Shown here piece after piece: positions 11,752-23,735 of a stretch of DNA of 64,000 nt. The DNA comes from Rhytidiadelphus loreus (lineage: Eukaryota; Streptophyta; Bryopsida; Hypnales; Hylocomiaceae). The stretch spans positions 29,338,863-29,402,862 of the forward strand of contig OX344761.1 in NCBI GenBank assembly GCA_947034895.1. The letters run 5' to 3'. The stretch's first letter is position 1. Each line of letters begins with the position of its first letter. A model generated the notes under the pieces. It was not told the origin of the DNA. It worked only from the letters and a program-made list of their open reading frames with translations, and searched no databases. The position numbers and the translations under genes are program-made.

Positions 11752-13747
11752 CTAGGTTTCCTGTTGATGGAGATCTCCCTCCCCGTGTCCAATTGAAAGA
11801 TTGAATTCAGAGTGTCTTGATGATAAAGCTCCATCTGAAAGTTTTCGGAAGTTGGTGCCACTTGGAGAATCCCACGAAATGTTGAAACGCATTGTCCCTG
11901 GAGAGTTCGGAGACGCTACTGCTAGAAGTTCCTGACGCTGTTGTGGATGTCCGTCTGCAGCAATCACAGCTGAAAACGTCTCTCCTAAGTTTTCTACAAT
12001 GCAATTATCAACCAATGTGACACCATCACCGAGCTCTCACATCATTGGTGGTATGGAAGGTTTAGGGTTTGCTCCCCACCCTTCACTTCTTCAAGGCCTG
12101 GCTCCATGACTGCAAGACATACAATGCATGTACATATGGTTTAGGTATTAATGAACTAAGAAAAAAAGAAGCATGCTTAGCCAGAGAGGTCAGTGGAATC
12201 AGCTCACCTGTCTTTAGGGGTGCTTCAGCCTCCAGCCTTTTTTTCATGCTGCCAACATCCTGCTCCATTCGTGCTGTAAGAGGAACCCCAAATTGAGCCA
12301 TCCAAGCTCCACAGAATGCGGTCTCACAAAAAGGACACGTATGTGAATTCTCTTCCAGCAACAAGGCAATGCATATAGGGTGAAATCCACAACCACAAGA
12401 AGCAATGATGACAGACCGTGCTACAAAACCTTTCTTCTTACAGCCTGCACAGAATTTGGGTCCTGTAATTGACAATGAAGGTTCAAAACGAGATGCTGGA
12501 TATACAAAAGGAGCTCTTGGTCGCATTGCAAAGGAAGAACCTTTGAGCTGCCGAAACTTCTCTAGGGCGGTGGCAACACACGTTTTTGAATGTGCAACTG
12601 CCTTCAGTGCCTCCGGCAACGCTGAAGCTTGATTGGCCCGACAAGAGTCAAGTGATTTCGCATGCATCTCCCTCGTTGAAATCAATTTGTCCACCAATTG
12701 TTGTCCCTCCCTCAACTTTGCCATGGCACTCTCGTGCGCGCCTTGGCGTTGCATCGCATAAGCCTCGTCAACCAAAGCCGTATACTGCGCGTTTAGGGCC
12801 CGTTCATCTCTCTCTAGGGCAACCAGAGCCTCAACTGATTCATCCATTGCCTTCATGAGCTGGTTGCGTGAGGTTCTAGCTTCTTCAGTTAGTTTCAGGA
12901 ATCCACGCAATTTGCTTTCCGCCCTTGCTACTGCTGAAGAACTTGTCCTGCTATGTGAATGTCTCTTGCTGCTTTCGTGCCGCCTGGTCCCCGGAGACCT
13001 GTTGGAAACAGTTGTAGACATAGGCAACTGACTGCTGGTTGTGCTCTCGGGAGGTCGGTAGTAAAGAGATACTGCTGCGCACAAAGTAGCAAGTTGTTGG
13101 CGCATTGCTACAGGACCTAATTTGTGTCGGTTTAGGTTCTTCTGCTCCATGCGCACCTTGCGCCTTTTAACTGCCTCTTTCACCCAGTCTATTTCAACCT
13201 TGTGTATGAACATGGCAAAGCAAGCGCATAAGAACCTCAAAGAAAAGGAGTTGTTGCAAGGCTGCCCTCCATACACTTGCTGATAGTGTTCCAGGAATTG
13301 TGCCGCTTGGGCATTGTCTGTTGCCAACGCCATTGGAAACCTGTACTTGTCATCTGCCTAGTGTTTCCACTTCTCCTGGATCTCAATGTCAGTAACTCCC
13401 GTCTTCTGCAATACTTGGTCTACTAGAATGCCACGGGAGCAGAGACCAACGATAGTGCCAAAGAATTGCTCATTGTACACACCATGACGACCTTGAAGCA
13501 CGGGTGCAACAGTACACATGTGCTGCTTCATCAATTCCGGAATTCCTTCCATTGGAATTGGCTCTTGGAATTCGTCGTTCATAACGCCTACTGCAATGTT
13601 TCCACCGTCGTCATCATCTTCAGGGACCACATCCTCGACCAAATTGGGTGGTGTAGAATCACAATCCTCCATGACCATTCTCCCATCTTCTATGCCCAGC
13701 CTCCTCCTCCTCGCGGCACAAGCTCGAGTGTTTCTTCCGGGACTCAT
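11752..13747 (-). pseudogene. RING-finger protein 1 (WCHI-related fold), one intron, one in-frame TAG
   Basis: ATG at 13747. The frame is interrupted by TAG at 13358-13360, but the protein aligns straight through it with the gene at 16900-18720 (KH*ADDKYRFP against GANKSRFP). The N-terminal part has APVLQGRHGVYNEQFF. This is followed by a helical segment (YQQVYGG...FLCACFAMFIHKVEIDW) resembling the second half of the WCHI domain, a coiled coil, and a C3HC4-type RING at about residues 435-480 (CAGC...CGFHPIC...CPFC). A strong donor at 12207 (ACAG|GTGAGC) and an acceptor before 12035 join in phase to a last exon ending at TAG 11752-11754, which might itself be a mutated codon. It is probably E3-ligase-like; the partner is unknown. 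Confidence 0.65.
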
Positions 13748-14786
13748 GGAGCACGATGAAAAAGCCTTGAATCAACAGAAGTATCCCACTCGCAATGGGA
13801 GCTCACAAGCAAGTGAGATTGTTCCAAGCAGATGAGATTGCTCCAAATCCGATTGACAAAGGGCGCCCAGAACACTCCCATACAGGCTCAGTCCACGATT
13901 GGCAGAACCAAATTTGATCGGGAAAACTGAAACCAGGGAGACCCCATACAGTCAAACATTGGAGGCATGATGGTACTACTGAATGCTTGTACTCAGTGTG
14001 GTGGCAACAAGTCGAGGTCATATGAAAGGCTATTAATGCTGACTCTAATCACTGAATGGTGGAAGCATGTCACAGACCTCTTATAAATCATCGCGATTTG
14101 AGTAATCATAGTTGGGTGTTGTAAAATTTTTAGTCAAGTGGAAATGCCCAACATTTTTTGTTCCCGGGTACCGATTATAAAAAAAATAATATTCCCACAA
14201 AGCTCATCACTTTTTTGAAAAAAAGTTTCAAAAAATTACGACAAAATTTCAGCCCGTAGGTACTTGCCCAAAAACATATTTGTCCCCCGAAGGAACAATG
14301 GTCCTTTAGGGATTAACCCCTAAAGGACCAAGGGGTGGTTTTTTGGCAATAAAACTTTTTTGGGCCAGTGTATGTGGGCAAAGATTTCCATATTTTTGGC
14401 CCAAATTTTAATACAAAGTGTGGACAAAAAAATCTAAAAGGAATTTTCATTCTACTCACTATAAAAATCCAAAATTGTATTAATTGTATTAAATGTAATT
14501 TATTTGTGTTACAAGTTTTTTCTTAGATATAAGTAGAACAAAATTATAAAGATATCTAAAAGTTTAAAAAAAAAAAATCATTCAAATGTCTTATTTGTTC
14601 TTTAATATATAAATTTGTTTATTAAAATATATAATTTTTGAATTAGGCATGGCAAGTTTTGATAAGTTCATAAAATATTTTCATCATTATTTTTATAGGA
14701 CAAAAGTGAAATGCAAAAGAAATGAAATTTTTTTTGATGAAATTTTCTAAGAATTTGTTTAAAATAAAAAATAAGGTTCTCCAATG

Positions 14787-14817
<31 letters not shown>

Positions 14818-16690
14818 GTTAAATTAATTAATTAATTATTGGTTTATTTATTTATTTATTTATTTTAATCTTGTTATCAATACTTTTTTATCAAAAAAAT
14901 ACATACACATATATGAATATAGATTGAGGGATAATGGCAATTTGTTTTTTTGGCTTCAAATATCTATAATTAACTCAATATATTTATAAATTTGCATTTT
15001 TCATGGTGGCAATGACAATGACCTCAAAAAATGCAATTGCTGCATCTTTTGCACTATAATCCTTTGAAACAAGCTCCATACATGAAGTGAAGCCATAAAT
15101 TTCATTTATTTATTAAATAATCCCAGTTTAGTAATTTATAAAAATTATAAAAAGGTTCTTTTGGTATAACAAATTTCTGAATTTTTCATGATTTTATTAT
15201 CATAAGAAATCATAAGTACACTTTGGTATAGCATTAACCTTGGAATTTTTTATCTATTTTTTTCATTTTGTTTTCTACCTATATTATATATAATTACATA
15301 TATATTTACATTATATATAAAATATGTATAGATTTATATTTATATGCAAAAATGGAATTTTGTAAATTCATTAATTTAAAATAATTGAATAAATGGGACT
15401 CCATTTCATTAAATTTGAAAACCAAATATTCAACATCTAAGCCAATATCTAAGCCAAGAAGTCTCAGAGGAATTGTAAGGTGTTTCTACTAATTCTTAAG
15501 TTAATTTTTACTTTTGTGTATTTTTGTATGGGTTTTGTCCACCTCTCAAGACTACAAGGGTGTGCATTGTGAAGAATTGCTTCCAAAGCACCCTGTAGAC
15601 TTGAATGGTACCCATCGGAGCAAGGCCCACAATTTCATTTCTTTTCATTTCTTTTTTGAGGTGTGTGTGTCTACCCTTCAAGATGATAAGGGAGTGCATT
15701 GTGAAGAATTGCTTCCAAAGCACCCACCTGATAGACTTGAATGGTACTCACTGAAGTAAGGCCCACAATTTCATTTTGTTTTAAATATTTTTTTGGGTCA
15801 CTGGGATGTTCTCCTGGTTGTCAACATAGTCTACTGTAGTGTGTACTTGCATGTCGACTTGTCCAACCGAGTCCTACAAGAGTAGCACCATAACCTTGTG
15901 CGGGCACCTTCAGATTCATTCCCGATCCCTTCGCTCTCAGAAGACATAAAAAAATGCACCACCTTCTTACCTAAACCTTGAAGACTCCCTTGACGCAGAA
16001 TCCAAGAAAACATCTCTATTCTAGAACCGTCAGCAGACGTACTCTCTAATTGCTAGCAACCAGACCAACCCGTTTCATGTACCCTAAGTAGAAGACATAC
16101 CCTGAACTGTCGTGAATACTCGGATCCACCTCGTAGGATGCCTTGTATCCGGAGAAATACAACAAAAACTGCCTTTGGCAAGGCCGGGCTTCTATATTTT
16201 TGAGCATTTTTTTTTTTAATTTTTTAATTTTCTTTGCTACTTTACAAACAACAATGTAGTTCTCCGTATTCCCAACAAAACCCTAATGCCACACCTGAAA
16301 CAGCTGAGTTCCAGAATCATAGGCCAAAAGTGCTTGCTTCCTGCAAAAGGGGTTAAGAGAGTGCACTAAATCTTGAACCCTAATAAATCCTTTGATATTG
16401 TGAATGTTGGTTCGCCTTAATGTTGACAACATAATTCTCACTTAGTAGTTAGTACACTTTGAAAGAAGTCACTTGGCTTTACTCCCATGTCTTGGTGTTC
16501 GGTTTGCTTCATCATGAGTCCTCATGGTACATGATTAAAATAAGCTTAAGAGGTCCACTCACCCGTTTCCATCAAAGTACATGATTAAAATAAGCTGAAG
16601 ATGTCAACTCGTACCCGCTATGTTTACTGCCAAAGCCACCACTGTAATTAATTTCTGTCTTGTAAAACCCTGAACCCATCTTCCTCCTGA
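13748..16690. other. AT-rich intergenic region with simple repeats and diverged repeat blocks
   Basis: No gene is supported. It contains a diverged copy of the dispersed block (14150-14290), a (TA)n run at about 14786-14806, TAAT and TTTA microsatellites at about 14820-14865, and the tandem duplication listed separately at 15500-15775. Short direct repeats 'gtacatgattaaaataagct' are at about 16530 and 16577. Confidence 0.6.
15500..15775. repeat. Two-copy tandem duplication, 132-bp period
   Basis: The phrase gtgcattgtgaagaattgct starts at 15562 and again at 15694, with flanking similarity on both sides. The copies have diverged. No coding function is evident. Confidence 0.7.
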
Positions 16691-16899
16691 CGCCAAGCAT
16701 GCTTCAGAGAAAAACCCTAAACCATTCTATTTTCTGTGTCTACAGCTTCGGAGCTCTACTACTTGTTTCCATCACCTTGTTTTCTCTCTCCGCTACTTGT
16801 TGCCATCGCCTTCTTCTCTCTTCCTTTGCGCCTTCTTCTCTCTTCCTTTGCCGTTGTTCTCTGTATAGAAAGCCTCTCTTGCCTTCCTATGCTTCCAAC

Positions 16900-18720
16900 A
16901 TGACTACTGGGGGCAGGAGCTCACGATCAAAAAGCCTTGTGAAAGACAAAGTGGCTCTTCTTGAAAAGGAGCGGATGTCTCCGAAGACTGCAGGGAAACA
17001 ACCGAAGAAGGTGGTCACCAACGACGGTGGAAGTGGCTCAGTTTGGGATGAGCCATTTGGCTTAGCGGGGTTTCCAAAGGAGTTGCGACGGTCGTTGGTT
17101 GCGGTGGCACCATGCTTGTTAGGAAGAGAGAACACAATTTACGATGAGAAGTTTTTTCACAAAGTGGTAGGACTTTGCAACACCGGTCTTCTGCCCAAAG
17201 ACGTGACGGACGTCCATGTTCCACCGGAGCTCTACGAGGACGACTGGACTACTGGGGAGGGTGCGAACAAGTCAAGGTTCCCACTCGATAAGTGTGGCGA
17301 TCCAGTTGCCCGAGATTTATTCCTTAAACTTTACCAGAGAGTATACGGCGATGTCCCCGACAACAAGGCGATTAGCTTGACCTTCCTCCGTGCGTGCGTG
17401 TTTTATTACCAAGACAAGGTGAACAGGGTCAATTGGGCTGCTGCAGCTGCTAAGGTGATTACAGACCGCGGAAAACATGCTGGAAACAACCCTCAGAAAT
17501 TGGGTCCTCCAGCATTGAAGGATCAGTTGGCGGGCATTGTGAAGGAGTGCGCAAGGTATATCAATCAGCATTGTGGAGGTCGGGGCATTGGTGGAGGTGG
17601 AGGTGCTACTGGAGCTGGTAGTGGTGGGGGTGGAGGTACTAGTGGAGAGATTAGTGGCGACAGTGCAGTGCGGAAGGTGGAGCAGCTCTTGAAGGAGATC
17701 CAGTCGAGGACTCGAGCACTGGAAAAATCCGGGCAGGCAATTCAAGCCCTGGAGGTAAGGACTACAAAAGTTGAAGCTACCGGTCAGGAGTTGGAAGCTG
17801 AGGATGAGCGCCTCAATGAAGTTAAGGAGGACCTACGGAAGAAGAGCAAGGGCCATGCTATAGCCGGGGAGGTGACAAAAAAGGCCGAGTGTGACAAACA
17901 ACAACGTCAGGTTAGCAAACAAATTGCAGCTAACAATGACCTTTGGGAGTCCAACCAGGCGTCCTTGGAGAAATTGAAGGTGACCTTAGAGCGTGATCGC
18001 ACTCAACAGGAGCGTTGTGAACAGGACCTGGAAACGATGCGAAAGAAATGGGCAGCTGAGAAAGCATCGCAATACTCCATGAAGCCGAAACATCCTGTTG
18101 GGATTAACGTGTTGGAAGAGGGTGTTGCTCCAAATCTGAAGGTAGACACACCATGTGGAAGCTGCTCGCATCTATTTGTTGCCAACTGTGCTGTGCCTTT
18201 CTCATGTGGTTGCTTGTTTCACCCGTGGTGCTTGTGGGGTGAACTAGTGTCTGGTAGGGCCGTTTGTCCTCGTTGCAAAGAAGTGGCGAAGCAGAGTTGG
18301 TTGGAATCATGGGGGTGTGACGGTTTACAACAAGTGGATCGGGATTCTATCGTCAAAAAAGAAGAATGTATGCCTCTGCCTCCCAAGCTTGCTGTCCGAA
18401 AGAGAGCAGCTGTTGGAAACACTGACTCTTCACCACCAGCGAAGGTTATTAAGCCGAGGGGTGCAAATAAGGGTGCATCATCCCCTAGTGGTTCTTCTAA
18501 AGCTCCGTTGCCCTCGATTGGTCCTCCTGAGGGTCCATCGCCTGTTGCTGGTAAGAGTGGAACACATGTCCCTCAGATTCTGGCTACCCTAAACCCAATT
18601 ATCCTACCAATTCCGTGCTTTGCTAATCGTCCGCGTGGGAGCCCACGCATAGAAGCTATTGCTACAGCGATTGAATGCCTCGGTCGACATAGTACGTGTC
18701 CAATGTTCCTCGAAGATTGA
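16900..18720 (+). CDS. RING-finger protein 2 (WCHI-related fold, coiled coil, RING), intact
   Basis: A 606-residue frame from ATG 16900 to TGA. The frame is open back to an ATG at 16699, but the intervening CT-rich sequence (ttcttctctcttcc) looks like a plant 5' leader, and the paralogue at 13747 also starts close to its conserved region. Layout: basic N-terminus; conserved VAVAPCLLGRENTIYDEKFF and LYQRVYGD...FLRACVFYYQDKVNRVNW (WCHI-related); a Gly-rich spacer (about 228-250); a coiled coil (about 255-395); a C3HC4-like RING at about 418-458 (CGSC...CLFHPWC...CPRC); and a Ser/Pro-rich tail. It is likely a ubiquitin-ligase-type protein; substrate unknown. It is one of the few uninterrupted genes here and lies head-to-head with RING gene 1. 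Confidence 0.7.
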   Translation: MTTGGRSSRSKSLVKDKVALLEKERMSPKTAGKQPKKVVTNDGGSGSVWDEPFGLAGFPKELRRSLVAVAPCLLGRENTIYDEKFFHKVVGLCNTGLLPKDVTDVHVPPELYEDDWTTGEGANKSRFPLDKCGDPVARDLFLKLYQRVYGDVPDNKAISLTFLRACVFYYQDKVNRVNWAAAAAKVITDRGKHAGNNPQKLGPPALKDQLAGIVKECARYINQHCGGRGIGGGGGATGAGSGGGGGTSGEISGDSAVRKVEQLLKEIQSRTRALEKSGQAIQALEVRTTKVEATGQELEAEDERLNEVKEDLRKKSKGHAIAGEVTKKAECDKQQRQVSKQIAANNDLWESNQASLEKLKVTLERDRTQQERCEQDLETMRKKWAAEKASQYSMKPKHPVGINVLEEGVAPNLKVDTPCGSCSHLFVANCAVPFSCGCLFHPWCLWGELVSGRAVCPRCKEVAKQSWLESWGCDGLQQVDRDSIVKKEECMPLPPKLAVRKRAAVGNTDSSPPAKVIKPRGANKGASSPSGSSKAPLPSIGPPEGPSPVAGKSGTHVPQILATLNPIILPIPCFANRPRGSPRIEAIATAIECLGRHSTCPMFLED

Positions 18721-18961
18721 AATAGTTTCTTGCTGGTTGAAGTTGTGTAAATTACTTAGTTGGATTTTACTCCTATTCATCACTCTTTCATGTCTTCCAG
18801 TTTGTTGGAAACGCGTTGGTTCTCTGTCCTAAATCATGAATGTGCTCTGTTGATGTGGTATGCTGAAAACAACAAATGAAACAATTGAAGCAAGGAGGAA
18901 GCTGGAAGAAGAAGCTGCCAACGCAGGAGTGACAATTGTGTCTCAGTCCAAGCCACACTCA

Positions 18962-19288
18962 TCAAACGTTGATGGCTTCTGGATCTAACAGCACTTGGTG
19001 TCTTTCGTAGGCATGTCTCACCAACATGGACTGCAGTTCCGGCTTGTTGGTGACAACCCTTCGCTTGTCCACCTTGAACCGGAAATCCACAATTTGAGCT
19101 TTGTATGCCCCCCTCATGTTGTCACCTCCAAGCCTGTGCGCCTCTCTAGCCCAACTGCCGACCCTTCCTGGATTAAGCCTCACCCACGAAAATCTCTCGT
19201 ATCGGGTGGGAATCCACTCACCATCGTCATTGTGTGTAGTGTGCAAGGTGACTGCACACACCTGGGCACGAGGTTGATGATTCTCCAT
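18962..19288 (-). CDS. Open frame of 108 codons, unrecognised, possibly a gene fragment
   Basis: The frame runs from ATG (19288) to TGA. Its composition looks protein-like (ERFSWVRLNPGRVGSW, KPELQSMLVRHAYERHQ), and the antisense frame is also open, which weakens the case. It lies next to the truncated F kinase gene and may be a remnant of a neighbouring gene. No domain recognised. Confidence 0.3.
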   Translation of the reverse strand: MENHQPRAQVCAVTLHTTHNDDGEWIPTRYERFSWVRLNPGRVGSWAREAHRLGGDNMRGAYKAQIVDFRFKVDKRRVVTNKPELQSMLVRHAYERHQVLLDPEAINV

Positions 19289-19629
19289 CGAGGCTCTTAA
19301 TTGTGGTCAAATGTATGCCTCAAGTCTATTGCAAAGGCGGATCCTTGTTTGAGTGGAGACAAACTATATGCAACCGGATAATTTGAACTCCAATTGTACC
19401 TTCCCGCCAAAGGTACTTCCACCCATCACCCTCACGGTGTGGCGGCTCTACTACTTGTTGTAAGCACGGTACAAACGGGACGTCCTAAGCATGGTACAGA
19501 CGTTGTCAACAACGATTTTTTAATAAAACTCCAAGGACCGTTTTCATGATGCCACCTTTAATAAATGGTTTCCATTCATTTGCAGCTATTGGGTGAAACA
19601 CCTTCACAATCTGATGTCACCACCTGAGG

Positions 19630-19657
19630 TTCCAACATGGACAACTCCATGTTGGAA
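19630..19657. other. Perfect 12-bp inverted repeat with 4-nt loop
   Basis: TTCCAACATGGA-CAAC-TCCATGTTGGAA. It lies just downstream of the truncated F kinase frame. It could be a terminator-like hairpin or a deletion scar; no function can be assigned. Confidence 0.5.
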
Positions 19658-19691
19658 TTAAAATGGATTTTCCATCGTACCTTTCTCGAAA

Positions 19692-20363
19692 TTAGACCAT
19701 TTTCTTTTTGGGCACTCCCACACCCCAATTCTCCTCTAATGCTATCCCTGGACACCCTTCAATTCGAACCCTACGAATTGTTGCATATCCACCCTTCATG
19801 GTTTTTTGGTCTTGAGCGATCACTCGTGCTGTGTCGGGAAGCGCTATGAGGTGTTGTCTGCCCCGATCCAGTTCAGCCACTCCATCAGTGCTATTCCACC
19901 AACCCAAAGATCCTCGTCTGTTACGGCTCTTTGCAAACGGCTTGCATCGTGCAACAAACAAGTCAGCTTTCAGAATGACTTCACGAAAATTCTCATCATT
20001 TTCCCGATATTGAGAGCCATACCTTGCTAGCACCATTGATGCATTCCACAATGCATCGTGGACCCTATTCTCCAAGAATTTTGGAAAGCCTTTCTTCTCC
20101 GTCTCGTGGTGCCATTCCGGAACGCTAAGCGCATTCATCATCAGTTGCCACATGTCCGCCTTGAATTTTTGCAAGCACTCCTTGTTGTACCTAACGTATT
20201 TGTTGTGTAGTGACATCGTCGTTTCCGACTCATAGAAATTGACGATCAACTTGATCAAAAATCTCTTGCATGCATCAGAGGGAATGTCCCTACTTGCCTC
20301 ATTGTGTGAACCTCCTTCATGCTCCATTTGTTTCCTCTTTGCAGCCTTCTTTGTTCGTGGCAT
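19692..20363 (-). pseudogene. Kinase-like gene of element F, truncated after the N-lobe start
   Basis: ATG at 20363 (MPRTKKAAKRKQ); the frame is 223 residues. Residues 25-150 form a helical N-terminal region resembling that of the E kinase. They are followed by LPDTARVIAQ and GGYATIRRVRIEG, which align with LPDTAK-type and GGYAKVRKVRIEG in E. The frame then stops at TAA, and the downstream DNA has no catalytic loop or DFG, so the kinase domain is missing. Upstream lies an F-type array with a TATA-like GTATAAGAG. I call it a broken remnant of the same cargo gene. Confidence 0.65.
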
Positions 20364-20574
20364 CGTGATGAACTTCTTGTACGAATGAATATTCGCAAAA
20401 TGAAATGATAAATTCAAGTTCAAGTGAAACTCGAACCAAAACTGAAAAAAATGGCAATAAGGGGCCCCCAAAATCGCACTCTTGCTTTCCCAAGAAGAAG
20501 AACCAATGGGGGCATGAACCACCAAGCTCTCCGCTTCACTCTTGCAATATGTAAGGGAGAAAACAAAAGTGAGG

Positions 20575-20800
20575 ATCGGACGGGCCCGTCCGACTCTCTT
20601 ATACCTTTCCGACGCCCTTTTCCGACGCACGGTCCGCGTCGGAAATCCGACGCCCACGACGCGGCCGACAGATCGGACGGCCGATCGATCCGATGGCCCC
20701 CACGAGGCGGACGGGCTGCCGTGCGACAGATCGGACGGCACGGCAGTTCGACAGATCGGACGGCGCGGCAGGCCGACAGATTGGACGGCTCCGATAAATG
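20575..20800. repeat. F-type tandem array before the F kinase gene, with TATA-like site
   Basis: Units around CAGATCGGACGGCNCGGC and TCCGACG repeat many times with variable linkers. GTATAAGAG on the minus strand at 20595-20603 lies 230-240 bp upstream of the kinase ATG, at the gene-proximal edge of the array. Confidence 0.8.
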
Positions 20801-22214
20801 GTATTTTCACCCCTTAATCCTTTAGGGGGGCCGAGCATGCCAAATTTGGTCGTTTTAAACTGAATTTTGGAAATTAAAACACTTTCCTAACCTCATTTGA
20901 CTATGAGGTGTAAATGAGATGTGAGGGCACGGGAATTTCGCTTCCAATGAGCCATTGGCCATCAAATTTGGAGCAATAATGACTTATCTATGGCAATTTG
21001 AAGTTGGGATTTAGAAAGTTTCAAAATACATTGTGGGACATGTTTCTCTATCAAATTTATTTGTATATAACGAAAGGGAGCATGAAAACTTCACCATAAT
21101 GTTCATTATAATTTTTCCTATTTTCTATAAAAATTTCATCGTAAAGTGAGCTCTTTTGTAATTACTACGATTTTTCAAAGATAGAAACTCTAGAAAATCT
21201 TATAAATTTCATTTTTTTCCCAAAAAATATTAAAAATTCAGATCTGATAGAAGACATGAATGGTTATTTGTGAAAAATAATAACTTAAATTAAATGATAA
21301 AATTTTGATATGAAAATTTGATTCCAAAAGAATTCAAGAGTTTGCTTGGGGCTCCTTAGGCCCTAAAGGGTTAATCCTTTACTTCCTAAGAAGCCCATTT
21401 TCGGACTCACATTTTTGCAACAATTTCGAAGAGTTTATATGGAGATTTTTATTTATTTTAATAAAAATATTTCTTTTAAACTAATGCATCCAATATTCTT
21501 TTTTTTTTTGCTTGAAACAAATGGACAATTTGCATGCAATATTCTTCACTCAAGCTAATGATATAATGAAATTTTTCATTTAGATTATACTTTCCACGAT
21601 ACGAACATTCAAAGTTTGTAACTTAAAATCATGAATTAGCATTCCAAGTGGAAGAAAAGAATTTCTTTCAAGATAATCCTATGATAGCCCACAAAACAAG
21701 AAAATCCATAACTTTCGCATTATGAATCTAATTGGAATGAATCAAAGCATCCCATTTAGAAAAATCCACGGGCTAATATACAAGAAGAAAAAAAATTCAT
21801 TTTTGATTCGAATTTCTAGTGGATTTTTTGGGTTGTTTGGTCTCACCCATTTTGAAGTTAATAGGTTATGGTGCAAAAAAATTTGCGCACGGACACCAAC
21901 AAAAACATAATGGTAAAAGCTGGGCCATTGCTATACTTAGCTTCCAAAACACCATGGCTTGATTCATTGCATAGCAATGGCATTCAATAATACCATGAAC
22001 ATGAGAAATCTATCATTCTAATAATATATTTCAATACATCGCAATTGTAGCGGTTTTGCATTGTACATGACGACGGACGACCACTCATTGACACCATTAC
22101 ACTATGCTTGCTACATTCTATATTGCATCATTGTATGGAAAACAACTAAATCTAAATTTAGAGCCCATATTGTAAGACAAACAATACAATAGTGTATTAG
22201 TGTTTGATTCGGCT
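20801..22214. other. AT-rich spacer in element F
   Basis: No gene. It contains the dispersed phrase 'cataactttcgcattatgaatctaattggaatgaatcaaa' at about 21700-21750, related to the block in E. Nothing else seen. Confidence 0.55.
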
Positions 22215-23219
22215 TCATTCGGAATCTGAATCCGTGTCATCTCTCTGACTTGGGCCTGTAGGACCACCACCATAAACACCGAGATATGGTCCTCCGCCAT
22301 AGTAGTCGGGAATATATCCGCTTTGCCCACCTCCTGGTCCATAATTTGCGGAGGAATGACCTCCAAAAGTTAGAGGAGGAATTGAATCACCGTGGAGTGA
22401 TCCTCTTTGAGTTGAACCACCATAATAAGAGCCTCCAACGTTTTGAGAGCCATGTTGGGGGTCATGGCCATAGTGTGAACCATAGGACCCATGTGGTGGG
22501 TCATATGCACCACGGTCACGTTGGTAGAATCCATCATACCCATCTTGTCGACCACGGTCCTCTACGCTTCTACGCATCGCTTCTTGCATTTGTTGTTCGT
22601 ATTCAATGTCTTCTCGATCTTTTTTACGCTCGTGCTCCTCTCCCAATGTCACTGGTGCTGGAGCTTCACCCTCATCACCGTCACTCGACCATTCATCTTC
22701 TCCATGTGGCACCACAACTGCAGGAAATCCAAACTGCCCTCGATTGGACCACTCTGGCTGGCAATCACTTGCAGCAGTCCAGCTAGTATAAATCATTGCA
22801 TCATTCCGATTCAAACTATCCACATGTTTCCCATAAATGGTACGCCAATCCACATCTTTGTGGAGTACAATCTCTGTCCAAACCATAGCCATGTTAGAAT
22901 AGTTCATTATATTAGGTTTGGAGTCACGTAAACCCGTTGAACGCATTACTTCTTCGTAACGGTGTAGAAAGTGTCGGCTCGTACATGTGGACATTTGTCC
23001 TTCCCATAAACGAACTTGGCCTTCAGCACGTTCTCGTGACCACATTTTGGAGAGGTGAGTCATCTTCACGTACTTCTTGCATGTGGTGCAGTCCCAAACT
23101 TTCTTTGGCTCTTCTTCCCATCCATCTTCAGCTACGCAATTAGGGTTTTCCCAGTCAACCCAATTCATATCTTGAGATTTCCCTTTCTTACTCTTACTTG
23201 ATGGTTTAGGGCGAGACAT
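22215..23219 (-). CDS. WCHI-domain protein of element F
   Basis: A 334-residue frame from ATG 23219 (MSRPKPSSKSKKGKS) to TGA. The frame extends further upstream but lacks coding character there. After a basic N-terminus, a diverged WCHI domain (about residues 25-140) shows KVWDCTTCKKYVKMTHLSKMW, FLHRYEEVMR and VLHKDVDWRT; WCHI itself reads MTHL here. An acidic and coiled segment follows. The C-terminus is a Tyr/Gly/His-rich low-complexity tail (about 235-325), unlike the long coiled coil of the E proteins. Apparently intact. Function unknown. Confidence 0.65.
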   Translation of the reverse strand: MSRPKPSSKSKKGKSQDMNWVDWENPNCVAEDGWEEEPKKVWDCTTCKKYVKMTHLSKMWSRERAEGQVRLWEGQMSTCTSRHFLHRYEEVMRSTGLRDSKPNIMNYSNMAMVWTEIVLHKDVDWRTIYGKHVDSLNRNDAMIYTSWTAASDCQPEWSNRGQFGFPAVVVPHGEDEWSSDGDEGEAPAPVTLGEEHERKKDREDIEYEQQMQEAMRRSVEDRGRQDGYDGFYQRDRGAYDPPHGSYGSHYGHDPQHGSQNVGGSYYGGSTQRGSLHGDSIPPLTFGGHSSANYGPGGGQSGYIPDYYGGGPYLGVYGGGPTGPSQRDDTDSDSE

Positions 23220-23509
23220 GATAACCTTGATTACAATGAAGATAATTGATGTCCGAATTTTCCCAAAATATTGCACCAAGTGCACCAAGTGCTTCTCACT
23301 TCAAAATTCAAATGCAATGGAGTGAAACGGTTTTCTAATTCACAATTCCTCGCATACAAGAAATTATTCAAACCACATCACTTAAAACCACCAAGTATCC
23401 AAGCACAACCGTTCACACACCAAACCGAAAGGGGCGCGTAGAGCCACAGATTCACATCGGGCACTGGAAAACCCACTTCGGGAGGGAAACGGCTGTGGAA
23501 AAATGAGGC

Positions 23510-23735
23510 GTCGGAAACGCTATTTATGGCTTCCGACGGCGCTTTAGGGTCCGTCCGAATCCGACGGCCTGTTTTCCGACGCCCCCATCGTGCGACCCGA
23601 AACTGTCGCACGATGGATCGCACGATGGATCGCACGATCACCGAGAAAGTGCGGACGCACCGACATGTGGACGAACAGCTCGGACGGGGCGTCGGAAGGG
23701 CGGAGGGGCCGTCCGGCGAGGAGAATTTTGGAAAA
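23510..23735. repeat. F-type array before the F WCHI gene, with embedded TATA box
   Basis: TCCGACGGC/GTCGGA units, including a short GATGGATCGCAC triplication near 23600-23640. On the minus strand CCATAAATAGC (about 23519-23529) is a good TATA box about 300 bp upstream of the gene start at 23219. Confidence 0.75.
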
